Of a DNA stretch of 64,000 nucleotides, positions 24,863-36,682 are shown one piece after another. The position numbers and the translations under genes are program-made. Below the pieces are notes generated by a model. That model made no database searches. It was not told the origin of the DNA and was given only the letters and a program-made list of their open reading frames with translations. How positions within the stretch are numbered: the first letter of the stretch is position 1; each line of letters opens with the position of its first letter. The DNA is from Basidiobolus meristosporus CBS 931.73 (taxonomy: Eukaryota; Basidiobolomycota; Basidiobolomycetes; Basidiobolales; Basidiobolaceae), in the NCBI GenBank assembly GCA_002104905.1, contig MCFE01000383.1:19891-83890 (forward strand), in the 5' to 3' direction.

Positions 24863-27382
24863 ATGCGAGTCAGCTGTTTGGTTGCTCTACTGATTTCCCG
24901 GATCGGAAGCAACGACGCATCCCATGCGAAGCGAGAAATCTTTAAGCGTGGTTTGGTCGATATCGAGCGTAGCGCGAACGAAGTATTGGCCCCTTATATC
25001 ATCGAATTCGAGGGATTCAGCGAGGACGCAAACGCCAATCATCAAACTCATCTAGGCTTTCTAAGCGACCTGAATGCCGCAGGTATCCGCTACACTGAAC
25101 GGGCTAGATTCGCCACGGTCCTCAATGCTCTGTCAATTAGCGTCCATTCGAAGCATTTGGACCGACTGCACAATCATCCCCAAGTAAAACGGATCTGGCC
25201 TGTGGTAAACCACCGACATTTTGCTCCTATTCCCGCATCTTCTTCTCATGGGCTACCATCGGATTTGATCACAAACACATATCTCTCTACGGCAGTGGAC
25301 AGAGTGCATCGGCAACTAAACAACACCGGGGCAGGAATCAAGGTGGGGATCATTGACACTGGCATAGACTACAACCACCCATCCCTGGGTGGCTGCTTTG
25401 GGTCAGGATGTCGAGTCCGCTATGGCTGGGATTTCGTGGGAGATAAGAAATCGAATGCTAATGGCCCAATGGATTGTCATGGGCATGGCACCCATGTAGC
25501 AGGCATAGTGGCCGCAAAGGATGCCAACTTTGTTGGAGTGGCTCCTGATGTGATCCTTGGAGCCTATCGAGTTCTTGGCTGTGATAGTAGAGGAGAGACT
25601 GACGTCATTATCCAGGCCATCGAAATGGCAGTCCGTGACCAAATGGACATTATCAACCTGTCGTTAGGTGAAAACAATCCATTCCCGGACACGCTAATGG
25701 CTACCATTGTTGACCGAGCGACTAGTCGTGGTGTTCTGGCCATTGCAGCCGCAGGCAACTCGGGGATCAGTGGACAGTGGACCGTTGGAGAACCGTCCAC
25801 CGCACTCACCTCAGTAGCAGTGGCCTCATTCGAAAGCCCTTCATTTCCTGGGCAAAAGGTGGTGCTGGATCAATACCCCGAGAATCCGATGGTTTTTGGA
25901 TATGGAAAGGCTGAACCCTTCTCTTTTGAGCACACAAAGGTTTTGGCCGTGATGTACGATGGCTGTAAACCTATTCCCGTGAGACTTGACGGAGCAATCG
26001 TCCTCTTTCACTCCAAGAGACTTACCGTAGCATGCAATACGGCCACTCAATATTCCAACGTCGAGAAAGCAGGAGCAGTTGGAATCATTGAAGGCTCCAT
26101 TTTCGATGAGCCGCACGTTGCACTCACACCATTGGGTGTGAATATACCTGTTATGGGCGCTACAAAGGGGGATTTTGATTCTCTCCTGGCTAAGCTTATC
26201 AACGACACGCCCATCACCCTGACCACTTTGGGGAAGGTTCAGCTATATGCCAGCCCGTATGCTGATAGGCCATCCTCGTTCAGCTCATGGGGACCTGATT
26301 TCGAGTTGAATCTGAAACCTGAGGTTGGCGCTCCAGGTGGGAATATCTACTCAACCTACCCACTAGCCTTGGGAGGCTATGCCATATTGAGTGGAACCTC
26401 CATGGCTTCACCTTTCCTGGCGGGTGCTGGTGCACTTCTACTCCACGCACGCAGAGCAGCCGGTCTTCCTACTGATGTCGACACAATGCGCAGTATACTG
26501 ATCTCATCAGGAGCCCCAGCATTGGCCAATGTGACTACGGATCGATACGTTCCAGTCGGGAAACAGGGAACAGGTCTGATCAATGTCTGGCATGCCATCC
26601 ATAAGACCACCTTGGTGAGCCCACTGAAAATATCCTTGAATGACACGGTTCGTGCCGACCTAAGCCATGTCCTTACCATCACCAATACCAACACGATACC
26701 CATCACCTACAACATCACTCATCGACCAGCGCTGTCAGTCAACGGCTATGACCAGAATGGTTACGTGGCGGATTCGGCTAACCTTGTGTTCTCCGAAGCC
26801 TCAGCTGAGGTACAGTTTGATACTGCCCAGGTTACCATTGAACCTGGGAAATCGGCTCAATTTTCAGCCCAATTTGTACCACCAACCATGAATAGCCAGC
26901 CATGGATATACAGTGGCTACATATTTGTGTCTGGCTCAGATGGGAGTTCTCCAGTGGTAGTACCTTACATAGGCACCGCAGGAGATATGAGTAAGCTCAG
27001 AGCAATAGATGTCACCGGGCCACGCTCCCCCGCTCTGGTGCATTCCATTTCGCAAAGGCCGGGATTCTTCTATAACTTCAGCAGGAATGAAACCGCCATT
27101 ATTACAGTCCCATTGCTTCATCCCACCAAGAATCTTGGAATCCATGTGATTGATGAGCAGAAGAACCACATCGGCTACCTCATGGCGAGGAAAGACGTGG
27201 GACGTTCGCTGGGAACGCCGCTCACTCTGAATTTCAGAGGAAGCGTCGTAATCGACAACAAAGGCTCCAGACGGGAGCTGAGGGATGGCCGATATCATGT
27301 AGTAGTTGAAACGGCGATTCCATTCTTGAGACAAGAGTCGGATATCTGGATCTCACCCCCAATCGAGATCATCAATACCTAA
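24863..27382 (+). CDS. Secreted subtilisin-like serine protease (S8, Vpr-type), intact
   Basis: Encodes 839 residues without introns. The start MRVSCLVALL matches the starts of copies 1 and 2; an upstream TTG extension is unlikely. Residues 1-19 look like a signal peptide. An I9-type propeptide (about 43-118) precedes the S8 domain with Asp165 (VGIIDTGIDYNHP), His208 (CHGHGTHVAG), Asn299 (AAAGNSG) and Ser513 (LSGTSMASP). A PA-like insert lies between about 355 and 460, and a C-terminal Fn3-like region spans about 600-740. This order is typical of large secreted endoproteases of the Vpr/C5a-peptidase type, which degrade extracellular protein. Several NxS/T sites fit secretion. DNA from about 26275 to 26950 is almost identical to copies 1 and 2 whereas the rest has diverged, suggesting gene conversion. 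It is the only intact member here. Confidence 0.93.
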   Translation: MRVSCLVALLISRIGSNDASHAKREIFKRGLVDIERSANEVLAPYIIEFEGFSEDANANHQTHLGFLSDLNAAGIRYTERARFATVLNALSISVHSKHLDRLHNHPQVKRIWPVVNHRHFAPIPASSSHGLPSDLITNTYLSTAVDRVHRQLNNTGAGIKVGIIDTGIDYNHPSLGGCFGSGCRVRYGWDFVGDKKSNANGPMDCHGHGTHVAGIVAAKDANFVGVAPDVILGAYRVLGCDSRGETDVIIQAIEMAVRDQMDIINLSLGENNPFPDTLMATIVDRATSRGVLAIAAAGNSGISGQWTVGEPSTALTSVAVASFESPSFPGQKVVLDQYPENPMVFGYGKAEPFSFEHTKVLAVMYDGCKPIPVRLDGAIVLFHSKRLTVACNTATQYSNVEKAGAVGIIEGSIFDEPHVALTPLGVNIPVMGATKGDFDSLLAKLINDTPITLTTLGKVQLYASPYADRPSSFSSWGPDFELNLKPEVGAPGGNIYSTYPLALGGYAILSGTSMASPFLAGAGALLLHARRAAGLPTDVDTMRSILISSGAPALANVTTDRYVPVGKQGTGLINVWHAIHKTTLVSPLKISLNDTVRADLSHVLTITNTNTIPITYNITHRPALSVNGYDQNGYVADSANLVFSEASAEVQFDTAQVTIEPGKSAQFSAQFVPPTMNSQPWIYSGYIFVSGSDGSSPVVVPYIGTAGDMSKLRAIDVTGPRSPALVHSISQRPGFFYNFSRNETAIITVPLLHPTKNLGIHVIDEQKNHIGYLMARKDVGRSLGTPLTLNFRGSVVIDNKGSRRELRDGRYHVVVETAIPFLRQESDIWISPPIEIINT

Positions 27383-27578
27383 CGAATGAAGCATTTAACC
27401 AATTTTGTCATATTATCATATATTCTGGCTCAACCCAACAATTAAATAATTTCCCACAAAACCTAGCTAAATAAATCCATGATGGCAAGATTAATGAGTA
27501 GCATACGCAGATTTGGTGAACGTAACCTTATGAAGCCCATCATTAGGGATTTAGGTGGGTGCCATCTCTCTACACCAG

Positions 27579-28275
27579 TGGATAGACTATCTTTGGATAT
27601 GGAAATGGAGAACCCTTCTCTTTTTACAAGAAGATTTGAGTCGTCGAATATAATGGCTGTATACCTGGTCGGTGAAACTAGACAGGAAAGTTGTCATACC
27701 GAAGTATATTAGGTGAGTTGTATATTGTCCACTTGATACTCCAATGTTGCAAGAACAGCTGACCTTCCAACTCGTATCGACATACTGCGGTATACTGATT
27801 ACCTTGGGGACCCCGACATTAGCCGATGTGGTTCCGAACTGATACATTCCAGCCTGAAAGCAGGATGCTTGTCAGATCCATATTTGGGATGCTGTCCACA
27901 AGTCCGCCTTAGTGAGCCCACAGAAATTAACCTTGAACAATAAGGTCGGCACTAACCTAAATCACGCCCCTACCAGCATGGCCCCCGCGACCCACTCGTC
28001 CGCCTGCATTGTCAATCAATTGATATAATCATGCTCAGGTTAGGATTAAGATAAGGCGATTAGCGCATGTCTCATATGTTGTTGATAAGTAGGACTGTTT
28101 ACCTAAGAGGAGGATGCCTGCTGAGAAATCCCCCCCCATGAATTTCATCTTCTTGGGCACGGAATGTGCTGACAAAAGGCCGATATAGTTCTGAGTGAAA
28201 TGGCTATACCATTTTGAGTTAAAAGTCGGATGTCTAGATCTCACCCCCCCCCATCGCGATAGTCAATGCCTGATG
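27579..28275 (+). pseudogene. Heavily eroded subtilase relic
   Basis: Several stretches align in order with the intact gene just upstream: TTTGGATATGGAAATGGAGAACCCTTCTC (compare 25895-25925), a segment at 27755-27990 matching the region after the catalytic Ser (GACATACTGCGGTATACTGATTACC..., GTGAGCCCACAGAAA), and 28190-28272 matching the last codons (GGATGTCTAGATCTCACCC). The catalytic core is deleted and no frame is open. A clear dead paralogue. Confidence 0.8.
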
Positions 28276-28777
28276 ACTGGAATCTGGTACAGCGAGTTGA
28301 TCTTGACACTTTATCTTACATATTAGTCTAATACACTCAGCTATATTGTGCTCACTATTTGTGTGAGTAGCATATCTGTGCAAGTAACACCTATGGATTT
28401 CACGATTTTATTCCACCGTATTTTTGCCCAAATATTTTGTGTTGCGCATAACTGGTCAAAAAGTTGGTGACTGGGCTTCATACTTGGTACTGGCAAAGGG
28501 CAGACAAGGGACCTCATATTTCACAAATTGGAATGGGAAGATGTAATCTCTGATTCTGATTTCCTGATGAGATTATGGTGGATTCCATCAGAAATTTCTT
28601 CAAGATGTGCCCACTAGAAGTTTCCAACTTGGCTTATCTAACTGGCAGCTCACTTTACCTACTGTCAGATCTTTGGTTCTGCTCATCACCTGTGAGAAGG
28701 CCAGCAGTTGGATTTTGGATCTTGCATGTTTTCTAAACAAAGCCAATCCACATAAATAACTGAGATTTGTTGGATTT
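28276..28777. other. Intergenic, no gene recognised
   Basis: AT-rich DNA between a subtilase relic and a degenerate LTR. No motif or open frame of note. Confidence 0.5.
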
Positions 28778-29030
28778 TGTTGTAAGTCCTGAAGACATTA
28801 GAAGTAACTCTGGCAACAAGTAGGTTATTTGAATGTAAAAGTGCCATGTAAACTTTTGTAAGGACTTGGATAGGCAAAAACGTAGAATAAGCTTAGGAAG
28901 GTCCCAAGAGCATGTATGTAAAGTTTGGGGTCGTTTGAGAAACTAATCAAACTCTATGTTTTGGTTAGATAATATTTTTGCAAAAACATTCCAATTTTCA
29001 ACAAAAAATTGGCCAGGAAATAGTAATGCC
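28778..29030 (-). repeat. Degenerate Copia LTR fragment
   Basis: Starts TGTTGTAAGTCC. The segment GTAGAATAAGCTTAGGAAGGTCCCAAGAGCATGTATGTAAAGTTTGGGG matches the minus-oriented LTR at 55484-55833 with substitutions. The far end is not resolved and there are no pol sequences beside it, so it is a solo or truncated LTR. Confidence 0.6.
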
Positions 29031-29299
29031 CATAAGCTATGATCTAAGTGACGAAATCAATGGGAGTATTTAGATGTAATATGATGTAACACGGAGCAGA
29101 GAAGGTTGAGATGGCTTTGGTAGGTGGCTTAGCTGTGTTGGTTTGCCATGGCATCTTATTCAACATGGTATACAGATTAACACTTATCTCAAAACTAGTG
29201 GGTTTGAGCACGTTGCATGGTTCATAAGACATTGGCGTTCAGCCCCATCTAGCTATGGTCATGAAAGATGTGATTATGGACATACCCATGGCAACTATC

Positions 29300-29495
29300 A
29301 CTCGCATAAACTGTACATTCTAGACGAAGACCTGTAAATGCTCATTAGTGGTTATAGGTTTTGGGTAGATATTGTACAAGATACGGTATGTCCTAGGCGA
29401 TCGATCCAACCTGACCCATATCACGTGATCGATGAATCGGCTACTCGAATGAAAAATTGGGTGCCTGGATTTCGTCCTCCAATCAACAGTTGACA
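29300..29495 (+). pseudogene. Possible subtilase C-terminal relic
   Basis: The short translation around 29425-29490 (VIDESATRMKNWVPGFRPPIN) resembles the subtilase end (QESDVWISSPIQI). GGATTTCGTCCTCCAATCAAC resembles GGATTTCATCCCCGATCCAG. Weak; it is listed because other relics of the family lie on both sides of the intact gene. Confidence 0.3.
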
Positions 29496-29873
29496 AATTG
29501 AGCATAATGCATTAGATCTGTCTAGCCATTTCATCATTTCGCTTATGCACAACGCCCCATGACCCTATTCGATAAATCCCACCATTTGTATGGGTTATGA
29601 ACCGATGCCACGTGACCTGAGGCCGCATTTTGCCTTCGAAGGATTGAGCAGCTATCTGAATAGGAAAGTCACATCCTCGCCCAGATTAGTATATCTATGG
29701 ATATCTTACCATACATTGTTGTCCACAATTAATATGAGAAACCAATTCATATATGGACATCAATTCGGAAGTATGGATATCCCTTTGTCACTAAACAAAA
29801 ATCGGGTTAGAAGAGCCAGCGTTAACCCTTTTAGCAGTTGAGCAAATAGACCAGTGTAAATAACGTAGTATAT
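29496..29873. other. Upstream region of the lipase gene
   Basis: No gene recognised. It directly precedes the lipase ATG and must include its promoter; no clear TATA box at the usual distance. Confidence 0.4.
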
Positions 29874-32818
29874 ATGCCCGCAAGTAACGCCAAACCGCCA
29901 CAACATAGCGGACCACCGGAAGACGGGCCCCCATACGAGTATAGGTTAGAAGAACAAATAGGTATGAAGCTTGCATCCAACGCTTCAGAGAGCCATAAAT
30001 TCCCAAACTCCAACACCCCGTCCACTTCGCCAAAACATTCCACTGTCCCCGATAGTAGTTCTTGGAGTGTTCCGGATGGAAAACTGCAAGTAAGACCTCG
30101 GAAGCACCTCCTTCAGTGGTCCCACCGATTCACTCGACGTTTTCCTCGTAGGTCCGGGTGATCAAAGTGTCGGTCAACAAACCAGCTCGACGGATGTATG
30201 TTCGGCTTACCTTAGGAGGTGAAGTACGTTTACTTTAGCTACGGTGCCAGCAGAACCTTTCGCTCTGACCCCTCTAACCCCACCAACAGACCAGATCTTC
30301 CGAACCTCCATATCGGAAGACGCCGAAGGCTATTGGAACGAAAGCTTTGACTTCGACGTCACCTACCATTCCCAGCTATTTGGCATCTGTCAGGTAAATT
30401 CCTCACGGTAGTGTCGCTTCGAGCTCCGAATCCCCTGCTGATGGGTCGTTTCTGCAGTTGGATCTGTTTGAAGCGAACGTTCTCTTCTCCGACACGCACA
30501 TAGGAAGAGCCGAGATCCCTCTCTCTCAACTGGAAGGGATGCCAGAGCATTTTCATAGGTATTTTCCCTTGGGGTTTCTTGGTTTCCTCGGCTTGATGAA
30601 CTGATTGCCGTTTTTTCAGTTGTTATGAGCTGTGGGATAAACGTGTGTCGCCCAGTAATATCACCTCCCTGGACGCCTGGGATATGGGGTTGGTCAACCA
30701 TGGGGCGATTCAGGTTAGAATCAATTACCGGTACCAAGGGCTGGTCAGTAAAGTGCGTCAGACGAACATGAAAGCGGAAAGCCAAGAGCTGGACCGAAAG
30801 GTAGGGAGCATCTTCCGGAGTCGGTTGGAATCGGCGCTGGAAGAAAAAGGGCCGACCACCGGGTTTCGTAAGATCGAGGAGCAGGAAAGCAGGGATGCTC
30901 TGGCGGAGAAGGAGGAGTATCTGTTCAGTCTGGGGGAATCGGAAGAGATCAAGTCCACCGAATCCTCATCAGCCATCACTGGATTCAGTAGATACCTGTT
31001 CTCCGATCAAACGTTGCAGGTGCTGCAGGGGATCAGCAAACTGTCGGCAGCATTCGTAAGAAGTTTAGTCACTTCAGAAATGGAACTAGTGCTGAGTGAT
31101 GCATCTGTCAACTTCTTAGGGACAAGGCCTGGTCGCGTCAAACGTCGAGATCCTGGCAGGGCTGGTGATACTAGAGAAATTCTATCTAACGGTGGCTGAG
31201 TATGTTGTATATTCACTTGGTCACGGAAGCAGGAGAACTCACGTTTATTAGCGTCAAGACCAGGAAGTACATACAGGATTTGAATGACATTGAATACCCC
31301 GCTCATTTTTATAAATATGCCATGGCCGCTTATGTATGGAACGGACTAGTATTCCTTGTAATGGAGAAAAGGGTACTAATTCTCGATGTGCTATAGGGTT
31401 GGCGGGGACTGCATTTCTTTGGAAAACAGAAGAGCCTTATGGCAGGTAATGGTCTATATCAAGCAGACATCCTCCCCCAAGTCTAATCCGGATCGCTTCT
31501 ACCCCTGCTAGGTGCTATTGGTAAGGAATCAGACGCTACGAGTATTCGAGAGTTCCTGGTTCTACCTCGGGAAGATCTTCTCGGGTTCGAGTTTCGCAAC
31601 GGACAGGTTTTTCAGCCAAGTTATTTCATCGCATTGGACAGAAGTACCAACTCGATTGTACTGAGTATCCGAGGAACAATGGTAAGGAACCATTTTGCCG
31701 GCTAGAACCATCACTACAAAATCACCAACCTAGACCCCTAGAGCGCCCAAGACACCCTCACCGACCTGGTATGTGAGTACCAGCCTTGGAATGGGGGAGT
31801 GATCCATGCAGGAATGAAATCTTCCGCACAGTTCTTCATGACCGAGATCATCCCGCAGCTACTGGCGCATATAGCAGAGCATAAGGTGGATACCTTGAAT
31901 ATTGTCGGGCATTCGCTAGGAGGAAGCACGGCCAGTATTCTGACCATGATGATCATAGAGCATCAGGACGAAATCAGGCAGGCCAGCGGATGCGACTTCA
32001 AGATTCAATGTTACGCTTACGGGCCCGGCCCGTCAGTCTCGCTGGATCTGGCAAAGAAGTACGAAGGAGTCATCCATTCGTATGTAAACGAGAGTGACAT
32101 TGTGTGTCGACTCAGCTATGGAAGTATGATGGACTTCAAAAGCATGATTCTATGCGCGGTGGAGTGCTCTAGTAATCACCTGCAAGAACTGCTAGGTTTT
32201 GGGGTACTTTCAATTCTAACCTCATTTAGGAAAATCAAGCACTAACCACGGCCACGCGCATGCTTCAACAGGGGGTTTCCGGACTTTCTGGGAATAGTAA
32301 TTCTTCGGAGAAATGGAAGAAACGATTCAACTTCCTTATGGAACATCGGCAAAAAATCATCGGAAAGAAGCTGGCCAAGCCTAAGGTCGGTTGCATAGTG
32401 TTTGTTTACTCGCATGGCATCAGGGCAATGTTTCCTAATATACCGTTACCCACCCCCATCTTCCTAGCTGTATATCGCGGGAACGGTGTTTCACTTGTAC
32501 TCGGAGCCTACCTTGGCCGAACCTAATCGGACACTGATGGAACAAGCTGATGCGGAAGACTTTTCGGAGATGTTGATACGTAGCAGTATCATCATGGATC
32601 ATCTACCCAGCAAGTACGAGAGCGCCTTTCACAAGGCCCGTGAAACGCTGATGAGAGGAAAGGTAGAGATTCCAACTTCGCCGAACGAGGAGCCAAGCTC
32701 GTGCATACGCACAGAGCTCGCTGAACAGTTTGCCCGAGAGATCGAGAACCCTAGCCTGACCCAGTTACCTCTGGACATAGGCGTTCTCGGGCTAAGCCAG
32801 CAAGTAGATTCAACGTAA
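29874..32818 (+). CDS. C2-domain class 3 lipase, diacylglycerol lipase-like, 12 exons
   Basis: I assemble exons 29874-30089, 30152-30227, 30290-30393, 30458-30558, 30620-31055, 31120-31199, 31252-31333, 31397-31445, 31512-31681, 31742-~32158, 32230-32385 and 32468-32818, about 745 residues. After a Pro/Ser-rich start, a C2-like domain (about 70-190) shows YVRLTLGG, EGYWNESFDFDV and GRAEIPLSQLEG. The lipase-3 domain has IALDRSTNSIVLSIRGTM, the nucleophile elbow VGHSLGG (Ser about 496) and a likely acidic residue in NESDIVCRLSYGS. This layout is that of sn-1-specific diacylglycerol lipases, which release a fatty acid from diacylglycerol at membranes. No transmembrane helices are evident, so the C2 domain probably mediates membrane binding. 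The exon 2 donor (GTTTAC) is weak and the exon 10 donor is uncertain; the intron after exon 6 has a textbook GTATGT...TTAG. Introns are 51-74 nt. Confidence 0.85.
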
Positions 32819-33860
32819 CAGCCGCGGTGAGACCACCAAAGTCAACCTTATTTGGGACATCATTGAATGAAGTGATTGGGAACACCTCGAGGGTCTTCGC
32901 TCCAATAGACTCCAGAATGTCAGGATGTTACCGTCGGCCGGCTACTGTAACACCCTTGTAAGCATCATCAAACGACACAACGATGTACAATACGCGACAT
33001 TACCGAATAAAATCCTTTTAGGACCATGTAGCACCAATTAGATATGTTTATCTATAGCATCGAGTGATTGAATGAAATCTCTAGCCGAATGTTGCGTTTT
33101 ATTGGTAGAGCTTGGCCGTTCGGCGCAGTCGCATCAACCGAAACACTTCAGTTCCTGGAATCCCAGAATTGGATGGCCAGAAAATGGTCACCCTCGGCAA
33201 CATCAAAGGTTGGGGAATCTTCCGCGAGAAAAGGGGGGTTTGTGCAAAGCTAACAAGCCCCAGCCAATGGTCATGAAAGCAACACGATCCGATATGGCAA
33301 TCATTTCCTCGTTCAGAACTCGAATGGCAAGTACCATCGTCTTTATGAGTGACAATCCTCCACAATAATGATAGCTCAGCGTTGACATCATGTATCACCA
33401 TATCTAGATGGCCTAGTCAACCATCAGATCGTGTCACACACAGTAGCTTATTCCACCCCCTACAATCGATCCAATAAGTACAGGACGCAGCACCTCCAGC
33501 ATCGTACTCATTGCCAATAAATGTTGATTTAGCTAGCTTTATAGAAGCATCCTTAGTGCGAGGATTACCAATAGGTAAATTTGGAGGCCGCTATGGGTAC
33601 CAATAAGCAAGGTGCCTCGAGGTACCGAGAATTAGTTCGACTTGCCAAGCATAGCTAGATTCCATTTAATTCAACCAGGCCTAAAACATCCTTATATGAC
33701 GAAATGGCTCGAATTTGGCCTGTCATCCCACTTGAATATATATATATACAGACCGCTTTCGATTGAAGCCTTCCCTTCCCCAGATATTATCGATCCCTGC
33801 CTATCAACTTTCCTCAACTCATCCAACCTCTTTACTTCTCCACCATCTGCTTTCCCAACC
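32819..33860. other. Intergenic, no gene recognised
   Basis: Holds only short overlapping open frames in several frames (for example 33068-33401) without a codon-quality or motif argument. A TA-rich run at 33738-33750 and a pyrimidine-rich leader precede the next ATG. Confidence 0.5.
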
Positions 33861-34757
33861 ATGCCGCCCCATCGATACAAGCTTACCGACGAGCAGCGTA
33901 GGAAGTTGGTCTACGCGGTGATCAACGAAGGAAAATCCATCAAAGAGACGGCGGACGAGTTTCAAGTGCCCTACGTAACGGTGTACGCGGTCATTCACAC
34001 CTTTCGAAAAACCGGAAGGATCAACGCTCTCAAGAAGGGTGGTGACCGTCGAAGCAAGTTGAATCAATCGCAGCACGATTGGATCACTCAACGAGTCGAC
34101 GACCAACCGGATATTTCGATCAGACAGCTCACTATGGAGCTGTGCGAGGAGTTCGATCTCCAGGTGTCGGCCTCAACCATCTCACGGGTCCTCTCAAAAC
34201 GAGGCTTCGCCGTACGTCGGATCCTCCCGTCAGCGCAGGAGGCCGAAATATCGAAGGAAGACAATGTGGGACAGGCTCTCGTCGAGTTTGCCGGTCAGGT
34301 TGTGTATATTGGTGAGGCAAGGTATCGAATCTTTATCAAGCGCACACACGACGATGAGGAGCCACCCAGGTCAGCAAATCAGACCGCCACTATCTACCTT
34401 GCTTTGAAGAAAAACAAGCCACTGTTCTCAGATATCCAGCTAGACCCATTTCAATTGACTACGTTCTCTTCGTTCATGGATGAAGTGCTAAAACTGATAG
34501 GCAACACGAAGCATTGCATTGTTTATAGCGTATTTGACGTAGACCATGAAGCGAAGCTGAAAGAACTCCTTCAGAACTCCCCTCACAAGCTTCTCGCTCT
34601 CCCCTCGAACGAAACCGTTGCCAATCCTCTAGAGCGCGGATTCAGCCTTATCAAGAACTTCCTCCGAAGGGATCTGCTTTCACCTCAAGATACCCTTCTT
34701 GCTAGATTCCAGGAGGCTTTAGATAGGACGATACGAGAAGTATGGGTTGATACGTGA
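33861..34757 (+). CDS. Tc1/mariner-derived HTH protein, possibly domesticated
   Basis: A single open frame of 298 residues from an ATG after a CT-rich leader. Residues 1-65 (LTDEQRRKLVYAVINEG, TADEFQVPYVTVYAVIHTF) form a homeodomain-like helix-turn-helix. Residues 66-115 (RSKLNQSQHDWI, ISIRQLTMELCEEF, STISRVLSKRGF) form the second HTH typical of Tc1 transposases. The remainder follows the DDE_3 layout, but the first catalytic block reads VVYIGEARYRIF where an Asp is expected, the second is VYSVFDVDHEAK, and only the last (NPLERGFSLIKNFLRR) keeps its Glu. With an intact frame but a degraded active site and no terminal inverted repeats noticed, DNA binding without transposition is the plausible remaining role. 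It could also simply be a young fossil. Confidence 0.7.
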   Translation: MPPHRYKLTDEQRRKLVYAVINEGKSIKETADEFQVPYVTVYAVIHTFRKTGRINALKKGGDRRSKLNQSQHDWITQRVDDQPDISIRQLTMELCEEFDLQVSASTISRVLSKRGFAVRRILPSAQEAEISKEDNVGQALVEFAGQVVYIGEARYRIFIKRTHDDEEPPRSANQTATIYLALKKNKPLFSDIQLDPFQLTTFSSFMDEVLKLIGNTKHCIVYSVFDVDHEAKLKELLQNSPHKLLALPSNETVANPLERGFSLIKNFLRRDLLSPQDTLLARFQEALDRTIREVWVDT

Positions 34758-36612
34758 CACGGCGTCAATAATACGTACTGAGAATGATCCCATCGACCCC
34801 CAGCCGTAATCATGCACTAAGACAGACGTGAGCGTTGAACCATACGCGCGGAGGACCCTCGACAGGAATAGAAATAGTATACTTCGTACAATTCGAGCAA
34901 CCTATACCTTCTCTCGAATAATCGTAATAGTCATAATAAAGCATACACTTTGCCATCGCGCCTGATCCACATTAATCACATCCTTGTTCATCGTGATGTC
35001 ATCAAATACCCAGGGAAAGGCGTATATTTGGAGGCACTACCATGTTGTGATGGAGCTCAGATCGCCACGCATGCATATCCGAACCTTTTGTATTACGCCA
35101 CAGTGACTGGATGACTCTGACCTGACTTCATTCATATTGAGAGATGGCGTTTTGAAACCTTCTTACAACACGCACATTCCATATCCGAATTTGAAAAAGA
35201 CACGAGGGGATTGTTTGGACTGATGGACTTGTTGAACGGATGGAGATCTCTCCATGCTGTCCAATATCCCCCAAATGTGGTGTCCATGTTACGAGGACCT
35301 TCTATCATCAACTCTCATGGTTAAGTTTGCTAGCTTCAGTTGGAAAGTTTACCATCTAAACTCTACTCAACTACTCAACCTCAGTAATTCACCCTTTCTT
35401 TGGAGCCATCATTCTCACAGTCATTTCACATATCACCTGGGTTTGTCAAAAGGGATCACGAGAAGACTCCATATGAACCCAACAGGGTTGCTATATCCAC
35501 CATAGATTTGTGGGGCATCACATTAGGAGGATCCTTGGGACTGATGGAAGTACTAAATATTCGCAGCCTATCAAAACACTGCATTTTATGTTACAGGCAT
35601 TAGGTACAGCCCTGGCAAAGTACCATGTGTCTGTTTACCTCATCTTCAAATAGCCGTATGAAGCCATACCAATATAGCCATCATTTCTGTCAACCAGAAT
35701 GCTCATCAAGCCAAGTAAGGGAGGATTAAGTGTAGAAATAGGCTACTGCTAGGAGTGGATCACGTGGCCCGGTGGGTATTTTACGACCGGATTGTATGGT
35801 TAGAGTATCCCAAGTGTCTGGGGAGTTTCAAATCAAATTCCGGATCAAAATGCGAGCCAGATTTATGCTATCGACATCCACTGCCAAGTCGGTGTTCATT
35901 TTGGGAGGTGAGCCGATCCTTCGAACCATTTATATCGATGGCCACTTCATTCCTATTAGGGTCATCCCAACCAGATTGAGGAACCGCGGGACTCGGATAA
36001 AAAGTATCCCCTTCAAAGCTTAAAACATCGACCCCTCTGGTTCGGGGGAGGGGAGCTCACCCAGGTCGAAAATATCGACCGCGCTGGTTGGCGAGTTGAT
36101 ATTTGGCATCTGCTTGGAGGAGTAGTCGGCGCTGATCGAACATACTGAGTCAAGGCATCCCGAAACCATCTCGTTGGTGATGTGGTTTCAAGGGATTCAA
36201 CGGAACGGTCTGGAGATGTGACTCGTCGAGGTAACCAAGTGCGGACCCATTCCTCAGTGTTGATATGACATGTTTAAGGCTACGTAGCCGGATAATGTAA
36301 TTTGCCAGTGGGTCGGGTGAAGGTGGGAGGGGAGTGAAACCTCGTTTACCCCAAGTTGGCGAGTATATTTGGAAGCAAGGCTGGATTGATGTATATGAAA
36401 TGGGCAAGGTGGTAGATTTGTTGGAGAGAAAGAGAAAATAAGTTTCGTGAGCCAATACAGTTTATGGTGACACAATGTGACCTCCTATTGATCAAAGTGG
36501 TATGCCTCAGAGCATGTGTATTATGGGGGATGAATACCCAGCAGAAGCCATTCGATTCGCTTGTGGTATGGACATCAATATTGAAGACCGTCGACAACGA
36601 GTGGATATTGAT
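34758..36612. other. Intergenic with coding-like relics, not recognised
   Basis: Several short open stretches (35370-35510, 35760-36025, 36080-36240) look faintly protein-like (RARFMLSTSTAKSVF; HPETISLVMWFQGIQRN) but do not join into a gene and match no family I recognise. Probably decayed coding DNA. Confidence 0.35.
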
Positions 36613-36620
36613 TATATAAG
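36613..36620 (+). promoter_or_regulatory. TATA box of the MFS transporter
   Basis: TATATAAG, 70 nt before the ATG at 36683. Confidence 0.5.
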
Positions 36621-36682
36621 GCGACGACCTTCCCTCACCTTCCTCATCTTCCGTAATATTTCTATTCGATTGAACTTGCCAA

